Positions 8,873 to 18,306 are shown, counted from the stretch's first letter. The stretch: DNA of 64,000 bases from Endozoicomonas sp. GU-1 (GCF_027366395.1 NZ_CP114771.1:4340001-4404000), one strand, 5' to 3'. Program-made: numbers and translations. Notes: generated by a model not told the origin, from the letters alone.

Positions 8873-9079
8873 TCAGCGGGTTTCTCTCATATCATCAAGA
8901 TTCCCCACCCAGGCGACCTTCCCTTTTAACGACAGGATTTGTTTCTGCTTTTCCCTGCGAACCAGCTCCTGTAAGGCATAGTTCACAAGCTCACGCCGCG
9001 AGCCAAGGCCGGAAAGCTCAAGGGCTTCACGCATCAAATCTTGATCAATGACGATATTAGTTCTTGCATTCGAGGGCAT
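8873..9079 (-). CDS. vapB: VapB-family antitoxin
   Basis: A 68-aa ribbon-helix-helix protein: RTNIVIDQDLMREALELSG followed by SRRELVNYALQELVRRE matches the VapB/DUF2191 pattern (R-T-N-I-x-(I/L)-D). The C-terminal KVAWVGNLDDMRETR is the usual toxin-binding tail. The start at 9079 is preceded by AAAAAGG on the minus strand. It abuts vapC directly and should neutralise it and repress the shared promoter. Confidence 0.9.
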   Translation of the reverse strand: MPSNARTNIVIDQDLMREALELSGLGSRRELVNYALQELVRREKQKQILSLKGKVAWVGNLDDMRETR

Positions 9080-9174
9080 AAATACACCTTTTTAGATAAT
9101 AATGGTGTGCTTATAGTAGTCCGCCAAAAAATAGCAAGCAACTATCTCCCTCACAACTCGCAACCCATAACTCA

Positions 9175-9243
9175 TCACGCCCGCCCATACGTATCCTCAT
9201 ACCGCACAATATCATCCTCACCCAGATACCCGTTTGACAACAT
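9175..9243 (-). pseudogene. ManC/AlgA-type mannose-1-phosphate guanylyltransferase C-terminal relic
   Basis: The minus strand reads MLSNGYLGEDDIVRYEDTYG followed by RA and a stop. This matches the highly conserved C-terminal end of bifunctional mannose-6-P isomerase/GDP-mannose pyrophosphorylases (QSG-YLGEDDIVRFED-YGR). Only ~20 codons remain and homology is lost just upstream, close to the third copy of the GTCAAGAATCAA repeat. Together with the phosphomannomutase relic it points to a lost GDP-mannose pathway. Confidence 0.65.
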
Positions 9244-9271
9244 GGCCGGTAAACTCATTTACCAGCTGAGC

Positions 9272-9283
9272 GTCAAGAATCAA
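9272..9283 (+). repeat. third copy of GTCAAGAATCAA core
   Basis: This is an exact 12-base match to the cores at 6536 and 7253, in the same orientation, followed by GACCCCGG. It lies ~30 bp from the point where the ManC relic loses homology. Confidence 0.6.
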
Positions 9284-9376
9284 GACCCCGGATTCCTCCG
9301 TATGATTATTGACAAAACGTGATCTATTAACCATTTTGTATGTACATAAGGCACACAATTATAATATAAAAGTATT

Positions 9377-10749
9377 GGCTCTTCAGGGATAACTGTGGGT
9401 AGAAATCAACAAATTTGAAAAAAAAAAGCACCAGCGGCTGATTTCAGGTATGTTTTTATTTGCAGACAAAAACAAGAAGAAACGCCGCTGATGCTGATAA
9501 AAACTATCCTCAATAAAGTTCATAAACTCAAGTCATTTGTTTATCAGGATGTAAAACTCGGTCTCTATCAAGGCTCTGAAGTATTCAATGTCATCGTGGC
9601 CCCACGCAAGAACGGCCATGCTATTTGCTCAGGATGTCAGCAACCAGCTCCGGGCTATGACCGTCTTGCTGAACGTCGTTTCGAGTTTGTCCCTCTCTGG
9701 GGAATCAGGGTTTTTCTGCTCTACAAAATGCGTAGGGTTGAATGCAAGACATGTGGCGTAAAGGTTGAGCAGGTTCCATGGGCTGAAGGCAAGAAGGAAC
9801 TCACCAAAGTTTACATGCAGTTTCTGGCAAACTGGGCTAGAAAGCTCTCCTGGAAGGAGGTCGCCCGTACTTTCAATACCTCGTGGGAGAAGGTCTTCCA
9901 TGCTGTTGAGTATGTGGTTGAGTGGGGCAAGAAGCATCGTTCACTTGATAATATCAAGGCCATTGGTGTTGATGAGGTGGCGTATCAGATCGGCCATAAA
10001 TACTTGACTGTTGTCTACCAATTGATCGCGACTGTACACGGCTACTATGGGTTGGTCAGGAGCGTACCGAAGCTACGATTCGCAGCTTCTTCGCTTTCCT
10101 GGGTACACAGCGTAGCCAGCGGTTGGAGTATGTCTGTTCTGATATGTGGCAACCCTACGTAAAAGCGATTGCGGTGTTTGCCAGCCAAGCATTACATATT
10201 CTGGATCGCTTTCATATCGTTGCCATGCTGAATAAGGCCATTGATGAAGTCAGGGCCACGGAACACAAACAGCTTCAGGCAGATGGTTATGAACCGGTGC
10301 TGAAAAAAACACGCTGGTGTCTGCTCAAGCGAAAAGAGAACCTGACCGAGAAAGAAGAGATCAAGCTGAACACAGTGCTTCAGACAACCTCAAAAGTGTC
10401 AGAGCCTATCTTCTCAGAGAAGAGTTCCAAGTGTTCTGGGACTACATTTCACCACACTGGGCAGGAAAATACCTGGACCGGTGGTGTACAAGAGTGATGC
10501 GATCAAAGATAGAACCGATGAAGAAAGTTGCTAAAACTGTTCGACGACACAAGCCACTTATCCTGAACTGGTTCAAGGCGAAAAAGGCGTATTCCAGCGG
10601 TATCGTTGAGGGTCTGAACACCAAGATAAAACTCACTACGAGAAAATCATACGGTTTCAGAACCTACAGATGTGCGGAAATTGCGTTATATCATGCGCTT
10701 GGCAAGTTACCTGAACCGGAAATGACCCACAGATTTTACTGACGAGGCC
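9377..10749 (+). mobile_element. ISL3-family insertion sequence (inactive)
   Basis: The left end GGCTCTTCAGGGATAACTGT (from 9377) and the right end (10725-10749), read inward on the minus strand as GGCCTCGTCAGTAAAATCTG, both run into TGTGGGT and form imperfect ISL3-type terminal repeats. The transposase inside is frameshifted. No matching 8-bp target duplication was found, and the flanking IS4-type gene on the right is cut off exactly at this end. Confidence 0.75.
9491..10742 (+). pseudogene. ISL3-family transposase, two frameshifts
   Basis: The first part (to ~10018) has the N-terminal zinc-binding CSGC and CKTCG motifs and AIGVDEVAYQIGHKYLTVVY with the first catalytic Asp. The frame then breaks near 10019 (a missing base in CAATTG). 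It continues in another frame with LEYVCSDMWQPY (second Asp) and ALHILDRFHIV, breaks again between ~10365 and 10390, and ends with YSSGIVEGLNTKIKLTTRKS (catalytic Glu) and YGFRTYRCAEIALYH. All domains are therefore present but no single frame encodes the whole ~410-aa protein. It is unlikely to be active. Confidence 0.88.
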
Positions 10750-11243
10750 TTTTTTTGAGTGCCAGGTTGAGGATATTCTTTCTGATTTTTCTCGGTGTCA
10801 GGCATCAACAATGTTGAACCATCAGTAAGCAGTACACGACGTTGATGCCATAGCCATGATTCTGGTGAGGCGTGATCAAGGCTATTGCCAGATATGCGCA
10901 GCAAACCTCTTACGGATGCTTCACTCAACCGTTGCCTCGCTTTGCAATATGCGCTGGTGTCAGTGTTGGGCACTTTCTTCTTGTTGCCCCTGACGACCTG
11001 GTCTCTCGCTTCATCAATGAGGGCGTGGCGACATGACTTGGTGTCACTGGCCACCTGTCGCATGAACAAGGTTAATGTTTTGATGGGTGGAAAGTCCCTT
11101 ACCCTGTAGCCGGGGTAACAATTCTGAAAAGAGTTAAGGTCATCAGAGGTAAGGATTGATGAAAATTCATCACTTTCAGTCTGTGCAAATTGGTGAAGGC
11201 ATTCATCTGCGAGGGACAGAAACTCTTGGCTACACTTGTTCAT
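10750..11243 (-). pseudogene. IS4-family transposase N-terminal fragment
   Basis: From the ATG at 11243 the protein reads MNKCSQEFLSLADECLHQFA and includes AYCKARQRLSEASVRGLL and VLLTDGSTLLMPDTEKNQ, the N-terminal domain and first catalytic Asp of IS4-family transposases. The gene stops matching at the right end of the ISL3 element (~10749), which removed the rest. Its upstream terminal sequence probably ends near 11345, where GGCCTTAAGTCAGTGCCATT abuts another transposase fragment. Confidence 0.8.
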
Positions 11244-11339
11244 GGTTTGCTCGGAAGGGAAATATTTAGGTTTGTGACTTTTTATAGTCGCTTCTTTCCG
11301 AGTAAGCCTTGAATTATCAAGGGCTGAGGCCTTAAGTCA

Positions 11340-12314
11340 GTGCCATTGGAGTCTGCCCCCCGTTTGGACGCTTACGGTGGAACAGGGCATTTTGCTTCTG
11401 GAACCATCCATTGCCCTGAGTGCTGTGTGAAAAAACCGGATAGCAAAAATCCCCAGTACTACCATCAGTTGCTGGCTTGCTGTCTGGTTAAACCGGGTAA
11501 GAAGGAAGTACTACCTTTGATGCCGGAACCCATCATTCAGCAGGTAGATGCCTCAAAAAACGACTGTGAGCAAACAGCTCTCAAAAGACTTCTGGCGAAC
11601 ATTGCCAGAGAGCACCCGCACCTGAAACTGGTGCTCAACTTTGACGATTTATACTCCGATGGACCCACGATAAAGCTGGTTAAATCCTATAACTACAGCT
11701 TCATCATGGTTGCGAAGGACACCAGTCACCTATCACTTTATGAAGCAGTGGATGAGCTGGACATAGCGAACAAAGTTGTTCGCCATGGGTATACCGACGA
11801 AGATGGCTATCGACACTGGTTCCGGTTTGTCAATGGAGTTCCCATCAATAAGTCTCATAAAGAGATATTGGTCAACTACCTTGAGTACGTAGAAATCAGT
11901 CCCAAAGGAAAGAAATACACCAACACCTGGGTTACTGATATTTACATTACCCTTGAAAACGTGACCAAAGTCATGCGAGGAGCACGCGCCAAGTGGAAAA
12001 TTGAGAACGAAACGTTTAACACACTGAAAACACAAGGGTACAACCTGGAACACAATTACGGGCACGGAGAGATGCATCTGGCGACAAACTTTGCCAGCTT
12101 GACATTTACCGCTTTTCTCATTGATCAGATAGAGCAGCTTGCCTGCCCTCTTTTCCAAAAAGCGTTGTCGGTATCGAAATCAAAAAAATCGCTCTGGCAT
12201 GGGATAAGGGGGCTGTTTGACTGGTTTATTATCGACTCATGGACGGAACTGTTAACAGCAATAACTGTGGGTAAGAGTATCAGCCTGAAAACGCTTATGG
12301 TGGATACAACTTAG
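11340..12314 (+). pseudogene. DDE transposase, C-terminal fragment
   Basis: This 324-codon frame starts inside an IS4-type end, so its first residues are not native. The native part begins at about GGTGHFASGTIHCPECCVK, where family members have S-x-D-G-T-G (first Asp replaced or lost here). It continues with LKLVLNFDDLYSDGPTIKL and ends with WKIENETFNTLKTQGYNLEH (E-x-x-x-x-x-x-x-x-x-Y-x-L-E-H). It is the complementary half of the kind of protein whose N-terminus is at 7613-7981. The family is not assigned. Confidence 0.7.
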
Positions 12315-12330
12315 CCTCTCAATATTCTTG

Positions 12331-14262
12331 GTACGCCCGGCATGGGCATGAACTGATGGGGTGAAAGTCCCCTGTGGGAGAACCTACATCTGACTGGCGG
12401 TAAAGACGCCTGCTGATGACAACCACTAGCTTAAGGCAAGTGCAGTCCCGCGAGGGGCTGTGCGGAGGCAGTCTGAGTGCAAAGGTGCGAGCCGACGTAC
12501 AGAAATCGCATACAAGGCTGAGTCTCTGGGCGAGTGAGCCAAGGATCACAAAGCCCTCTGGTTCGTGAGACACGGTAAATGCGGCGGTTGTGCACTGAAA
12601 GTCCATGTTCTTATCCGGGGAGATCTGTTCAACATGCGATTGGTAAGTTCCCAGTTCTCAGCCACTGGTTACAACAGGCTCGGCGAACAGTGACTCATCA
12701 TCCTGTTCGAGCAAACCCGATGGCAACCAATAGCGCCAGCAGAGGCAACTCCGCGTGGTGATTGGACAGAAGTCAGCAGAGGCCATAGTAGCTGTACGAC
12801 AAAAGTCATTAATGGACGGGAAGTCGTCAGCGAAGGGCCGAACATCGATGACAAAGAGGAGACTGATTCCCTCAGGGCGATGCAGCCGTCCGGCGACTCA
12901 CCGTACCTGGCGACAGAATCTTTGACCAGCTTTGAACCATGATCTACTAAATTGCGTACTTGAACCGGCTAATCTGGCAAGCGCATGGAAACAGGTCAGA
13001 AGCAACAAGGGTGCTCCGGGTATCGATGGAGTCACCATTGAAGCTTATCCAGACTTTGCCAAACAGCATTGGCCTTCAGTGCGTCAAGCCTTATTGGACG
13101 GAACCTATCAGCCGTCACCCGTGCGCCGGCATGTAATAGAAAAGCCGGACGGCGGTGAACGCTTCTGGGAATCCCAACCGTGATCGACAGGGTCATACAG
13201 CAGGCCATTGTGCAGGTGCTGACGCCTGTCTTTGACCCGGGATTTTCCCCAAACAGCTTTGGCTACCGACCGGGACGGTCAGCACACGACGGAGTTCGTC
13301 AGGTTAAGCAGTTGATCAACGGGGGGCTACATTACGCCGTTGACGTTGATCTGAGTAAATTCTTTGATACGGTTAATCACGACGTTTTGATGTCGAGGGT
13401 CTCCCGTAAGGTCCGCGACAAACGCCTTCTGAAACTGATTGGTCGCTACCTGCGCTCCGGAGTCATGATTGAGGGCAATGTCTACCCGACCAGGGTTGGC
13501 ATGCCACAGGGTGGGCCTTTATCACCCTTGCTGTCTAATGTGGTCCTCGACGAACTCGACAAGGAGCTTGAATATCGGGGTCATTGCTTTGCAAGATACT
13601 GTGATGATTTTGTGATTCTCGTCAAAAGTCAGCGTGCAGGGGATCGGGTGATGCACAGCATTACCCAATTCATTGAACGCAAATTGAAACTGAAGATTAA
13701 CTCCCGGAAAAGTAAAGTTGTGAAAGCAACAGAAAGCGAATTCCTGAGTTTCACCTTCACAGGGAAGAAAGTTCGCTGGGCCCAGAAGTGTCTGGACCGA
13801 TTCAAATACCGGATACTCAAGTTGACCAGTCGTCGCTGGGGTGTCTCAATGCAACATCGGTTACGCAAATTGGCGCAATATATCCGGGGTTGGATGGGGT
13901 ATTTCCGGTTATCGGAATATTACCGACCAATTCCCCTGCTGGATCAATGGATACGTCGGCGAATCCGTTGCTGTTTTCTGAAGCAATGGCGCAAGCCGAA
14001 AACCCGTTTTAAGCATCTGGTCAGGTTAGGCGTTGATAAAGTGAACGCCGCCAAGATCGCAGCCAGCAGCAAAGGGTATTACCGTCTGAGTAAAACTTAT
14101 GCGGTACAACAGGCACTGAATAACAATTACCTCGCGAAAATTGGGCTTGTTTCATTGAAAGACTTATGGATCAGGTTTCACCATCATCGTTGAACCGCCC
14201 GGTGCGGACCCGCATGCCGGGTGCTGTGGGGAGGGCTGGAGAAAGACCAGCCCTTACCCGAT
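12331..14262 (+). mobile_element. group II intron 1
   Basis: The 5' end is set at GTACGCCCGGCATGGGCATG (12331), followed by the domain I hallmark GGGGTGAAAGTCCCC. Domain V is at 14192-14230: GAACCGCCCGGTGCGG pairs with the CCGGGTG stretch after the ACCCGCATG loop and ends in CTGTGG. Domain VI (GGGCTGG-AGAAAGA-CCAGCCC) follows and the 3' end is near 14262 (CCCGAT, an AY ending). The intron inserted 16 bp beyond a transposase fragment. Boundaries are from conserved motifs only. Confidence 0.8.
12932..14193 (+). pseudogene. group II intron reverse transcriptase/maturase, frameshifted
   Basis: The frame from TTG 12932 gives LEPANLASAWKQVRSNKGAP and GIDGVTIE, then runs out of frame at FWESQP (stop 13181-13183). 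Another frame resumes with GIPTVIDRVIQQAIVQVL and carries the RT domains: NSFGYRPGRSAHDGV, VDLSKFFDTVNHD, GMPQGGPLSPLLSN and the catalytic RYCDDFVIL, then the maturase domain X (YIRGWMGYFR). One base is missing near 13160-13165 (expected ERLLGIPT). The intron probably cannot make its own maturase. Confidence 0.88.
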
Positions 14263-14410
14263 TGTTTTCAGTGTTCGGTGTGTCTACAAAGTAATCAGGA
14301 ACTCTGTTTTCATACGGAGTGGGGTATTTCATCCGTAAATATTATGCTTGGATAATACAATGTTATACGACTTAAGGCGTATGGTTGTCGGGAATTGCTG
14401 GTGGGTAGTG

Positions 14411-14479
14411 GGCAGTGGGCAGAAAAAGAAGGTTGCTTACGCTTTTTCTTTTTTCTTTTTTCTTTTTCTGCCCACTGCC
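14411..14479. repeat. 19-bp perfect inverted repeat
   Basis: GGCAGTGGGCAGAAAAAGA (14411-14429) is repeated in exact reverse complement at 14461-14479, with a 31-base spacer made mostly of C/T. A related GTGGGCAGAAAA occurs near 1278. It is not a Rho-independent terminator in shape. It may be the remains of a small palindromic mobile repeat. Confidence 0.7.
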
Positions 14480-14813
14480 AACTTTTCTTTCCTCTGTTCT
14501 TGCTTTTTTCTGTCGATTCCTGTTTTATATGTGGCGGTTCGAGACCTTGAACGTACTACTAGCGATTTGTCGTATATTTTGTGTTTGCATGATTTTTATG
14601 TATCCTCATGCGGCATGAGTGGGGAGATTAAAGGGGCTTGAAAAGACCCGTTGATGTGGTAAGATATTGAAATGAAAAGGGTTTGCATCTTTTCTTCCCT
14701 TTTCAGGTGTTCGTTGAAATGTTTTTTTGAGAGATGTGTATCTCTTTATCTCGGGCGCTGATTGTTTTTGTGCTCGATAAGCCGAAATGCTTTTCAGGTC
14801 GGTTAATGATGAT

Positions 14814-14819
14814 TATAAT
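14814..14819 (+). promoter_or_regulatory. candidate -10 box for tRNA-Trp/secE/nusG
   Basis: TATAAT lies 35 bp before the tRNA. TTTTCA at 14791-14796 is a weak -35 match at 17-bp spacing. The sequence after the -10 is GC-rich (CCGGCACTGC), as in stringently controlled stable-RNA promoters. Confidence 0.5.
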
Positions 14820-14853
14820 TCACCGGCACTGCAATCCAGAGTGATAGTGATTT

Positions 14854-14929
14854 AGGCCAGTAGTTCAATTGGTAGAGCACCGGTCTCCAAAACCGGGGGT
14901 TGGGGGTTCGATTCCCTCCTGGCCTGCCA
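14854..14929 (+). tRNA. tRNA-Trp (anticodon CCA)
   Basis: A 76-nt tRNA. The acceptor AGGCCAG pairs with CTGGCCT, and the CCA tail is encoded at 14927-14929. The D arm has AGTTCAATTGGTAGAGC; the anticodon stem-loop CCGGT-CTCCAAA-ACCGG carries CCA; the T arm is GGGGGTTCGATTCCCTC. Placement just upstream of secE-nusG is usual in gammaproteobacteria such as Pseudomonas. Confidence 0.97.
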
Positions 14930-15018
14930 TTTCCAATGATCAAGCTCCTGGGGTGCTTGTTCTCAGAGGTCTTTTTAAAGATCTTTTCAAGAAAGCCTGG
15001 ATAGAGAAAATCAAGCTG

Positions 15019-15387
15019 ATGAGTGGAAATTCTGAAATTGCGACTCCGGGTCGTCTGGATGGTCTCAAATGGGGCCTTGTGGCGGTTCTGGTCGCTGTTG
15101 GTGTTTACGGTAATTATTACTTCTCTGCTGAGTCGCTCCTTCTCAGGGTTGTCGGTCTGCTGGTAATCGCGGCGGTTGCCGGGTTTGTTGCTCTGCAGAC
15201 GGTAAAGGGTGGTGCCTTCTGGACGTTGCTGAAGGATGCCAAAACCGAGATTCGCAAGGTTGTCTGGCCTACTCGTCAGGAGACGGTGCAAACTACTTTG
15301 GTGGTGGTTGCTGTCGTGTTAGTGATGGGCCTTATTTTGTGGGGGCTCGATTCTCTGCTAGGCTGGATGATCAGCAGCCTGATTTGA
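15019..15387 (+). CDS. secE: preprotein translocase subunit SecE
   Basis: A 122-aa inner-membrane protein that clamps SecY in the SecYEG channel. Three hydrophobic helices are visible (about 15-35, 41-63 and 92-115), as in Escherichia coli SecE, with the conserved cytoplasmic amphipathic stretch DAKTEIRKVVWPTRQETVQT between helices 2 and 3. The start was set at ATG 15019 (MSGNSEIATPGRLDG), because the frame extended upstream runs into the tRNA. It lies between tRNA-Trp and nusG, 12 bp from nusG, with which it is cotranscribed. Confidence 0.95.
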   Translation: MSGNSEIATPGRLDGLKWGLVAVLVAVGVYGNYYFSAESLLLRVVGLLVIAAVAGFVALQTVKGGAFWTLLKDAKTEIRKVVWPTRQETVQTTLVVVAVVLVMGLILWGLDSLLGWMISSLI

Positions 15388-15399
15388 TAGGGACAGGAC

Positions 15400-15933
15400 A
15401 TGGCGAAACGATGGTATGTGGTTCATGCCTACTCTGGATACGAGAAGCAGGTGTTGCGCTCTCTGAATGAGCGTATCAAGCGTCTTGGTATGGAAGAGTA
15501 TTTTGGCGAAATTCTGGTGCCTACCGAGGAAGTGGTAGAGATTAAAAACGGCCAGAAGCGCAAGAGTGAAAGAAAATTCTTTCCGGGCTATGTGTTAGTC
15601 CAGATGGAAATGAACGAAGACTCGTGGCATCTGATTAAAGATACGCCGCGGGTTATGGGCTTTATCGGTGGTACCGCCGACAAGCCTGCGCCGATCACTG
15701 AAAAAGAAGCGGATGCGATTCTTCGTCGTGTGCACGAAGGTGCTGAGGCTCCAAGGCCCAAGACTCTGTTTGAGCCGGGTGAGATGGTTCGTGTTATCGA
15801 AGGTCCTTTTGCCGACTTTAATGGCGTGGTGGAAGGCGTTAACTACGAGAAGAGTCGTCTCCAGGTGGCGGTAATGATTTTTGGTCGCTCAACGCCGGTC
15901 GAGCTTGAGTTTGGCCAGGTTGAAAAAGTGTAA
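15400..15933 (+). CDS. nusG: transcription termination/antitermination factor NusG
   Basis: A 177-aa protein with the NGN domain ([20 protein letters not shown] at the start, [10 protein letters not shown] near residue 63) and a C-terminal KOW domain ([20 protein letters not shown], ~127-146). NusG binds the RNA polymerase clamp, increases elongation, and links to Rho or ribosomal S10. Length matches the family (181 aa in E. coli). It forms the secE-nusG operon, closed by the terminator at 15954-15987. Confidence 0.98.
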   Translation: MAKRWYVVHAYSGYEKQVLRSLNERIKRLGMEEYFGEILVPTEEVVEIKNGQKRKSERKFFPGYVLVQMEMNEDSWHLIKDTPRVMGFIGGTADKPAPITEKEADAILRRVHEGAEAPRPKTLFEPGEMVRVIEGPFADFNGVVEGVNYEKSRLQVAVMIFGRSTPVELEFGQVEKV

Positions 15934-15953
15934 GCTGATCGAATTGATACCAT

Positions 15954-15987
15954 AACCCCGTTTGCCAGCTCTGGTGGCGGGGTTTTG
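15954..15987 (+). terminator. Rho-independent terminator after nusG
   Basis: AACCCCG (15954-15960) pairs with CGGGGTT (15978-15984), followed by TTGTGTTTTT. It separates secE-nusG from the ribosomal protein operon. Confidence 0.8.
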
Positions 15988-16218
15988 TGTTTTTGGGGGT
16001 TGGGCTTGCATCCTCCCTTATTGTTCGGGCGGAAAACGATAATTGTGTAAATTGCAATTATCTTACGTGTTTTTGCGCTGGTGCTTTCGGGATGATTTCT
16101 GTAAACTACCGCGCTTTGTAAACGGGTAGCCGTGGAATTTGATGTTTTTTCGGGATTTCTTGTAAAGGAGTCTGGGATAGAGCGTCAAATGAGGCAGTGA
16201 CCCACGTAGAGGTTAACA

Positions 16219-16653
16219 ATGGCCAAGAAAGTACAAGCTTATATTAAGCTTCAAGTGCCTGCTGGACAGGCGAACCCATCCCCACCTGTTGGTCCTGCTC
16301 TGGGTCAGCACGGTGTAAACATCATGGAATTCTGTAAGGCGTTCAACGCAAGCACCCAGAAAATGGATGCTGGCATGCCGATTCCTGTTGTTATTACTGT
16401 ATACAGTGATCGCAGTTTCACTTTCGAAACCAAGACTCCGCCTGCTTCTGTTCTGCTGATGAAGACTCTGAAGCTGAAGAAGGGTTCTGGCCGTCCAAAT
16501 ACCGAGAAGGTCGGTACTGTGACTCGCGAGCAACTGCTTGAAGTTGCCAAGATCAAAGAGCCTGATCTGACAGCTGCTGACGAAGACGCAGCGGTACGTA
16601 CCATTGCTGGTTCAGCTCGTTCCATGGGTCTGATCGTGGAGGGTGTTGAGTAA
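16219..16653 (+). CDS. rplK: 50S ribosomal protein L11
   Basis: A 144-aa protein: [20 protein letters not shown] is the L11 N-terminal signature with the proline-rich hinge, and the C-terminal RNA-binding domain ends [13 protein letters not shown]11 binds 23S rRNA in the GTPase-associated centre and is needed for RelA stimulation. It starts the rplKAJL-rpoBC cluster and its last base overlaps the start of rplA. The ~285-bp upstream spacer should hold the promoter; I could not fix it confidently. Confidence 0.98.
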   Translation: MAKKVQAYIKLQVPAGQANPSPPVGPALGQHGVNIMEFCKAFNASTQKMDAGMPIPVVITVYSDRSFTFETKTPPASVLLMKTLKLKKGSGRPNTEKVGTVTREQLLEVAKIKEPDLTAADEDAAVRTIAGSARSMGLIVEGVE

Positions 16654-17348
16654 TGGCTAAGATGTCAAAGCGTGCCAAGCTGATTGCTGAAAAGATCGAC
16701 TCTACCAAGTCTTACGGCTTTGAAGAAGCCGCCAGCCTGCTGAAAGAGATCTCCAGCGTCAAGTTCAAGGAAACGATCGAAGTTTCTGTCAACCTGGGTG
16801 TGGATCCTCGTAAATCTGACCAGGTAGTTCGTGGTTCTACCGTACTGCCTAACGGTACCGGTAAAGACGTTCGCGTCGCTGTGTTCACCCAGGGTGCTAA
16901 CGCTGAAGCCGCTAAAGAAGCGGGAGCTGAAGTGGTTGGTATGGAAGACCTGGCTGAGCAGGTTAAAGCGGGTCAAATGGACTTCGACGTAGTGATCGCC
17001 TCTCCTGATGCGATGCGCGTTGTTGGTCAGCTGGGCCAGATTCTGGGTCCACGCGGCCTGATGCCTAACCCTAAGGTTGGTACTGTAACACCTAACGTTG
17101 CTGAAGCGGTTAAGAACGCCAAGGCTGGTCAGGTTCGTTTTCGTACTGACAAGAACGGTATCATCCACGCTGGCGTTGGTAAGATCGACTTTGACGCAGC
17201 TGCCCTGAAGCAGAACGTTGAAGCTCTGCTGGTTGATCTGAAGAAGCTGAAGCCTTCTTCCAGCAAAGGCGTTTACATGAAGAAAGTTACCCTGTCCTCT
17301 ACCATGGGTCCGGGTCTGACTATCGACATGTCTTCTCTTTCCGCTTAA
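16653..17348 (+). CDS. rplA: 50S ribosomal protein L1
   Basis: A 231-aa protein of the two-domain L1 stalk. It has [20 protein letters not shown], the [15 protein letters not shown] segment, and the C-terminal [13 protein letters not shown]. In E. coli L1 also represses its own operon by binding the rplK leader. It begins one base before the rplK stop ends, so translation is coupled. A ~330-bp leader follows before rplJ. Confidence 0.98.
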   Translation: MAKMSKRAKLIAEKIDSTKSYGFEEAASLLKEISSVKFKETIEVSVNLGVDPRKSDQVVRGSTVLPNGTGKDVRVAVFTQGANAEAAKEAGAEVVGMEDLAEQVKAGQMDFDVVIASPDAMRVVGQLGQILGPRGLMPNPKVGTVTPNVAEAVKNAKAGQVRFRTDKNGIIHAGVGKIDFDAAALKQNVEALLVDLKKLKPSSSKGVYMKKVTLSSTMGPGLTIDMSSLSA

Positions 17349-17357
17349 GACTGTCTG

Positions 17358-17682
17358 CTAAAGCCTGTCTGCGTAAGCGATAGAAAGAATTACAGAAATC
17401 TGGATTGTCAGATTTCTGGCTGGTGCAAGCCAGTCGCAACCCTCTTTGGGGTCCCTGCTTTCATGGCGGGGGTCGTCAAAGATCGCAGGTGTCCAGCGCC
17501 GTGCCTGTTTTTTCAGGGGCCTTTCTTCGGAAAGGGTTATAGGCGGAGGACTTAATGTCCTGCGTAGACGGTGAGTATGCGTTTTATCCAAAACGGTATA
17601 CACCCATCACCGTATTGTAAGCGCTTAATGATTTATCTCGAATAAATCATAAGTGAAACTACATAAGTTTGGAGTAAAGCCC
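17358..17682 (+). ncRNA. rplJL (L10) leader region
   Basis: The 334-bp gap between rplA and rplJ has many potential stems (for example CCTTTCTTCGGAAAGG near 17520) and no gene. In gammaproteobacteria this position carries the leader bound by L10-(L7/L12)4, which represses rplJL translation. The call rests on position and folding potential, not on a scored model. A GGAG SD at 17671 serves rplJ. Confidence 0.6.
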
Positions 17683-18213
17683 ATGGCGTTAGGACTCGAA
17701 GACAAGAAGGCTATTGTGGCCGAAGTCAGCGAGGCTGCACAAAGCGCTCTGTCGGCTGTAATCGCGGACTACCGTGGTCTTACTGTTAGTCAAATGACTG
17801 CTCTGCGTAAGCAGGCTCGTGAAGGTGGCGTCTACCTGAAGGTAGTTCGTAACACCCTGGCCAAGCGCGCTGTAGAAGGTACTGAGCTTCAGTGCCTGCA
17901 GGAAGTTCTGGTAGGCCCTACTGTGCTTGCTTTCTCTATGGAAGATCCGGGTGCCGCCGCGCGTCTGATGAAGGATTTTGCCAAAGAGAACAAAGAGCTG
18001 GATATCAAAGCCCTGTCTATTTCCGGACAGTTGCTGGGCGCAGAACAGATCGATGTTCTGGCCAAGATGCCTACTCTGGATCAGGCTCGCGCAATGCTGA
18101 TGAGCGTAATGATCGCACCGGTAACCAAGCTGGCAAGAACTCTGAACGAGATTCCTGCAAGCATTACCCGTGTTGTGGCAGCTGTTGCCGACGAGAAGAA
18201 GAAAGCCGCTTAA
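17683..18213 (+). CDS. rplJ: 50S ribosomal protein L10
   Basis: A 176-aa protein that forms the base of the L7/L12 stalk. It has [20 protein letters not shown] at the start, the [13 protein letters not shown] motif, and a long C-terminal helix that binds L12 dimers. The start was set at ATG 17683, twelve bases after GGAG; an upstream in-frame ATG at 17653 lacks an SD. It is expected to autoregulate through the leader. rplL follows by 93 bp. Confidence 0.97.
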   Translation: MALGLEDKKAIVAEVSEAAQSALSAVIADYRGLTVSQMTALRKQAREGGVYLKVVRNTLAKRAVEGTELQCLQEVLVGPTVLAFSMEDPGAAARLMKDFAKENKELDIKALSISGQLLGAEQIDVLAKMPTLDQARAMLMSVMIAPVTKLARTLNEIPASITRVVAAVADEKKKAA

Positions 18214-18306
18214 TCCTTGCCGGATTGGTTTTCTTGCTTTTTTGCTTAAACAAATTCCGGGGCTGGCTGTTTGTTTGCCCCAACCAAGATTTTTGGAGAT
18301 ATAGAG

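Larger units (their letters stand above)
14263..14853. other. intergenic region before tRNA-Trp
   Basis: This ~590-bp spacer separates the accessory region from the conserved block. It holds the perfect inverted repeat at 14411-14479 and, close to the tRNA, a TATAAT box. Open frames inside it (14348-14641) follow the pyrimidine-rich tract and are not believed. Confidence 0.5.

Noticed and set aside
14348-14641. 97-codon frame with a run of Phe residues
   Set aside because: The Phe-rich part is simply the T/C-rich loop of the inverted repeat. There is no SD.
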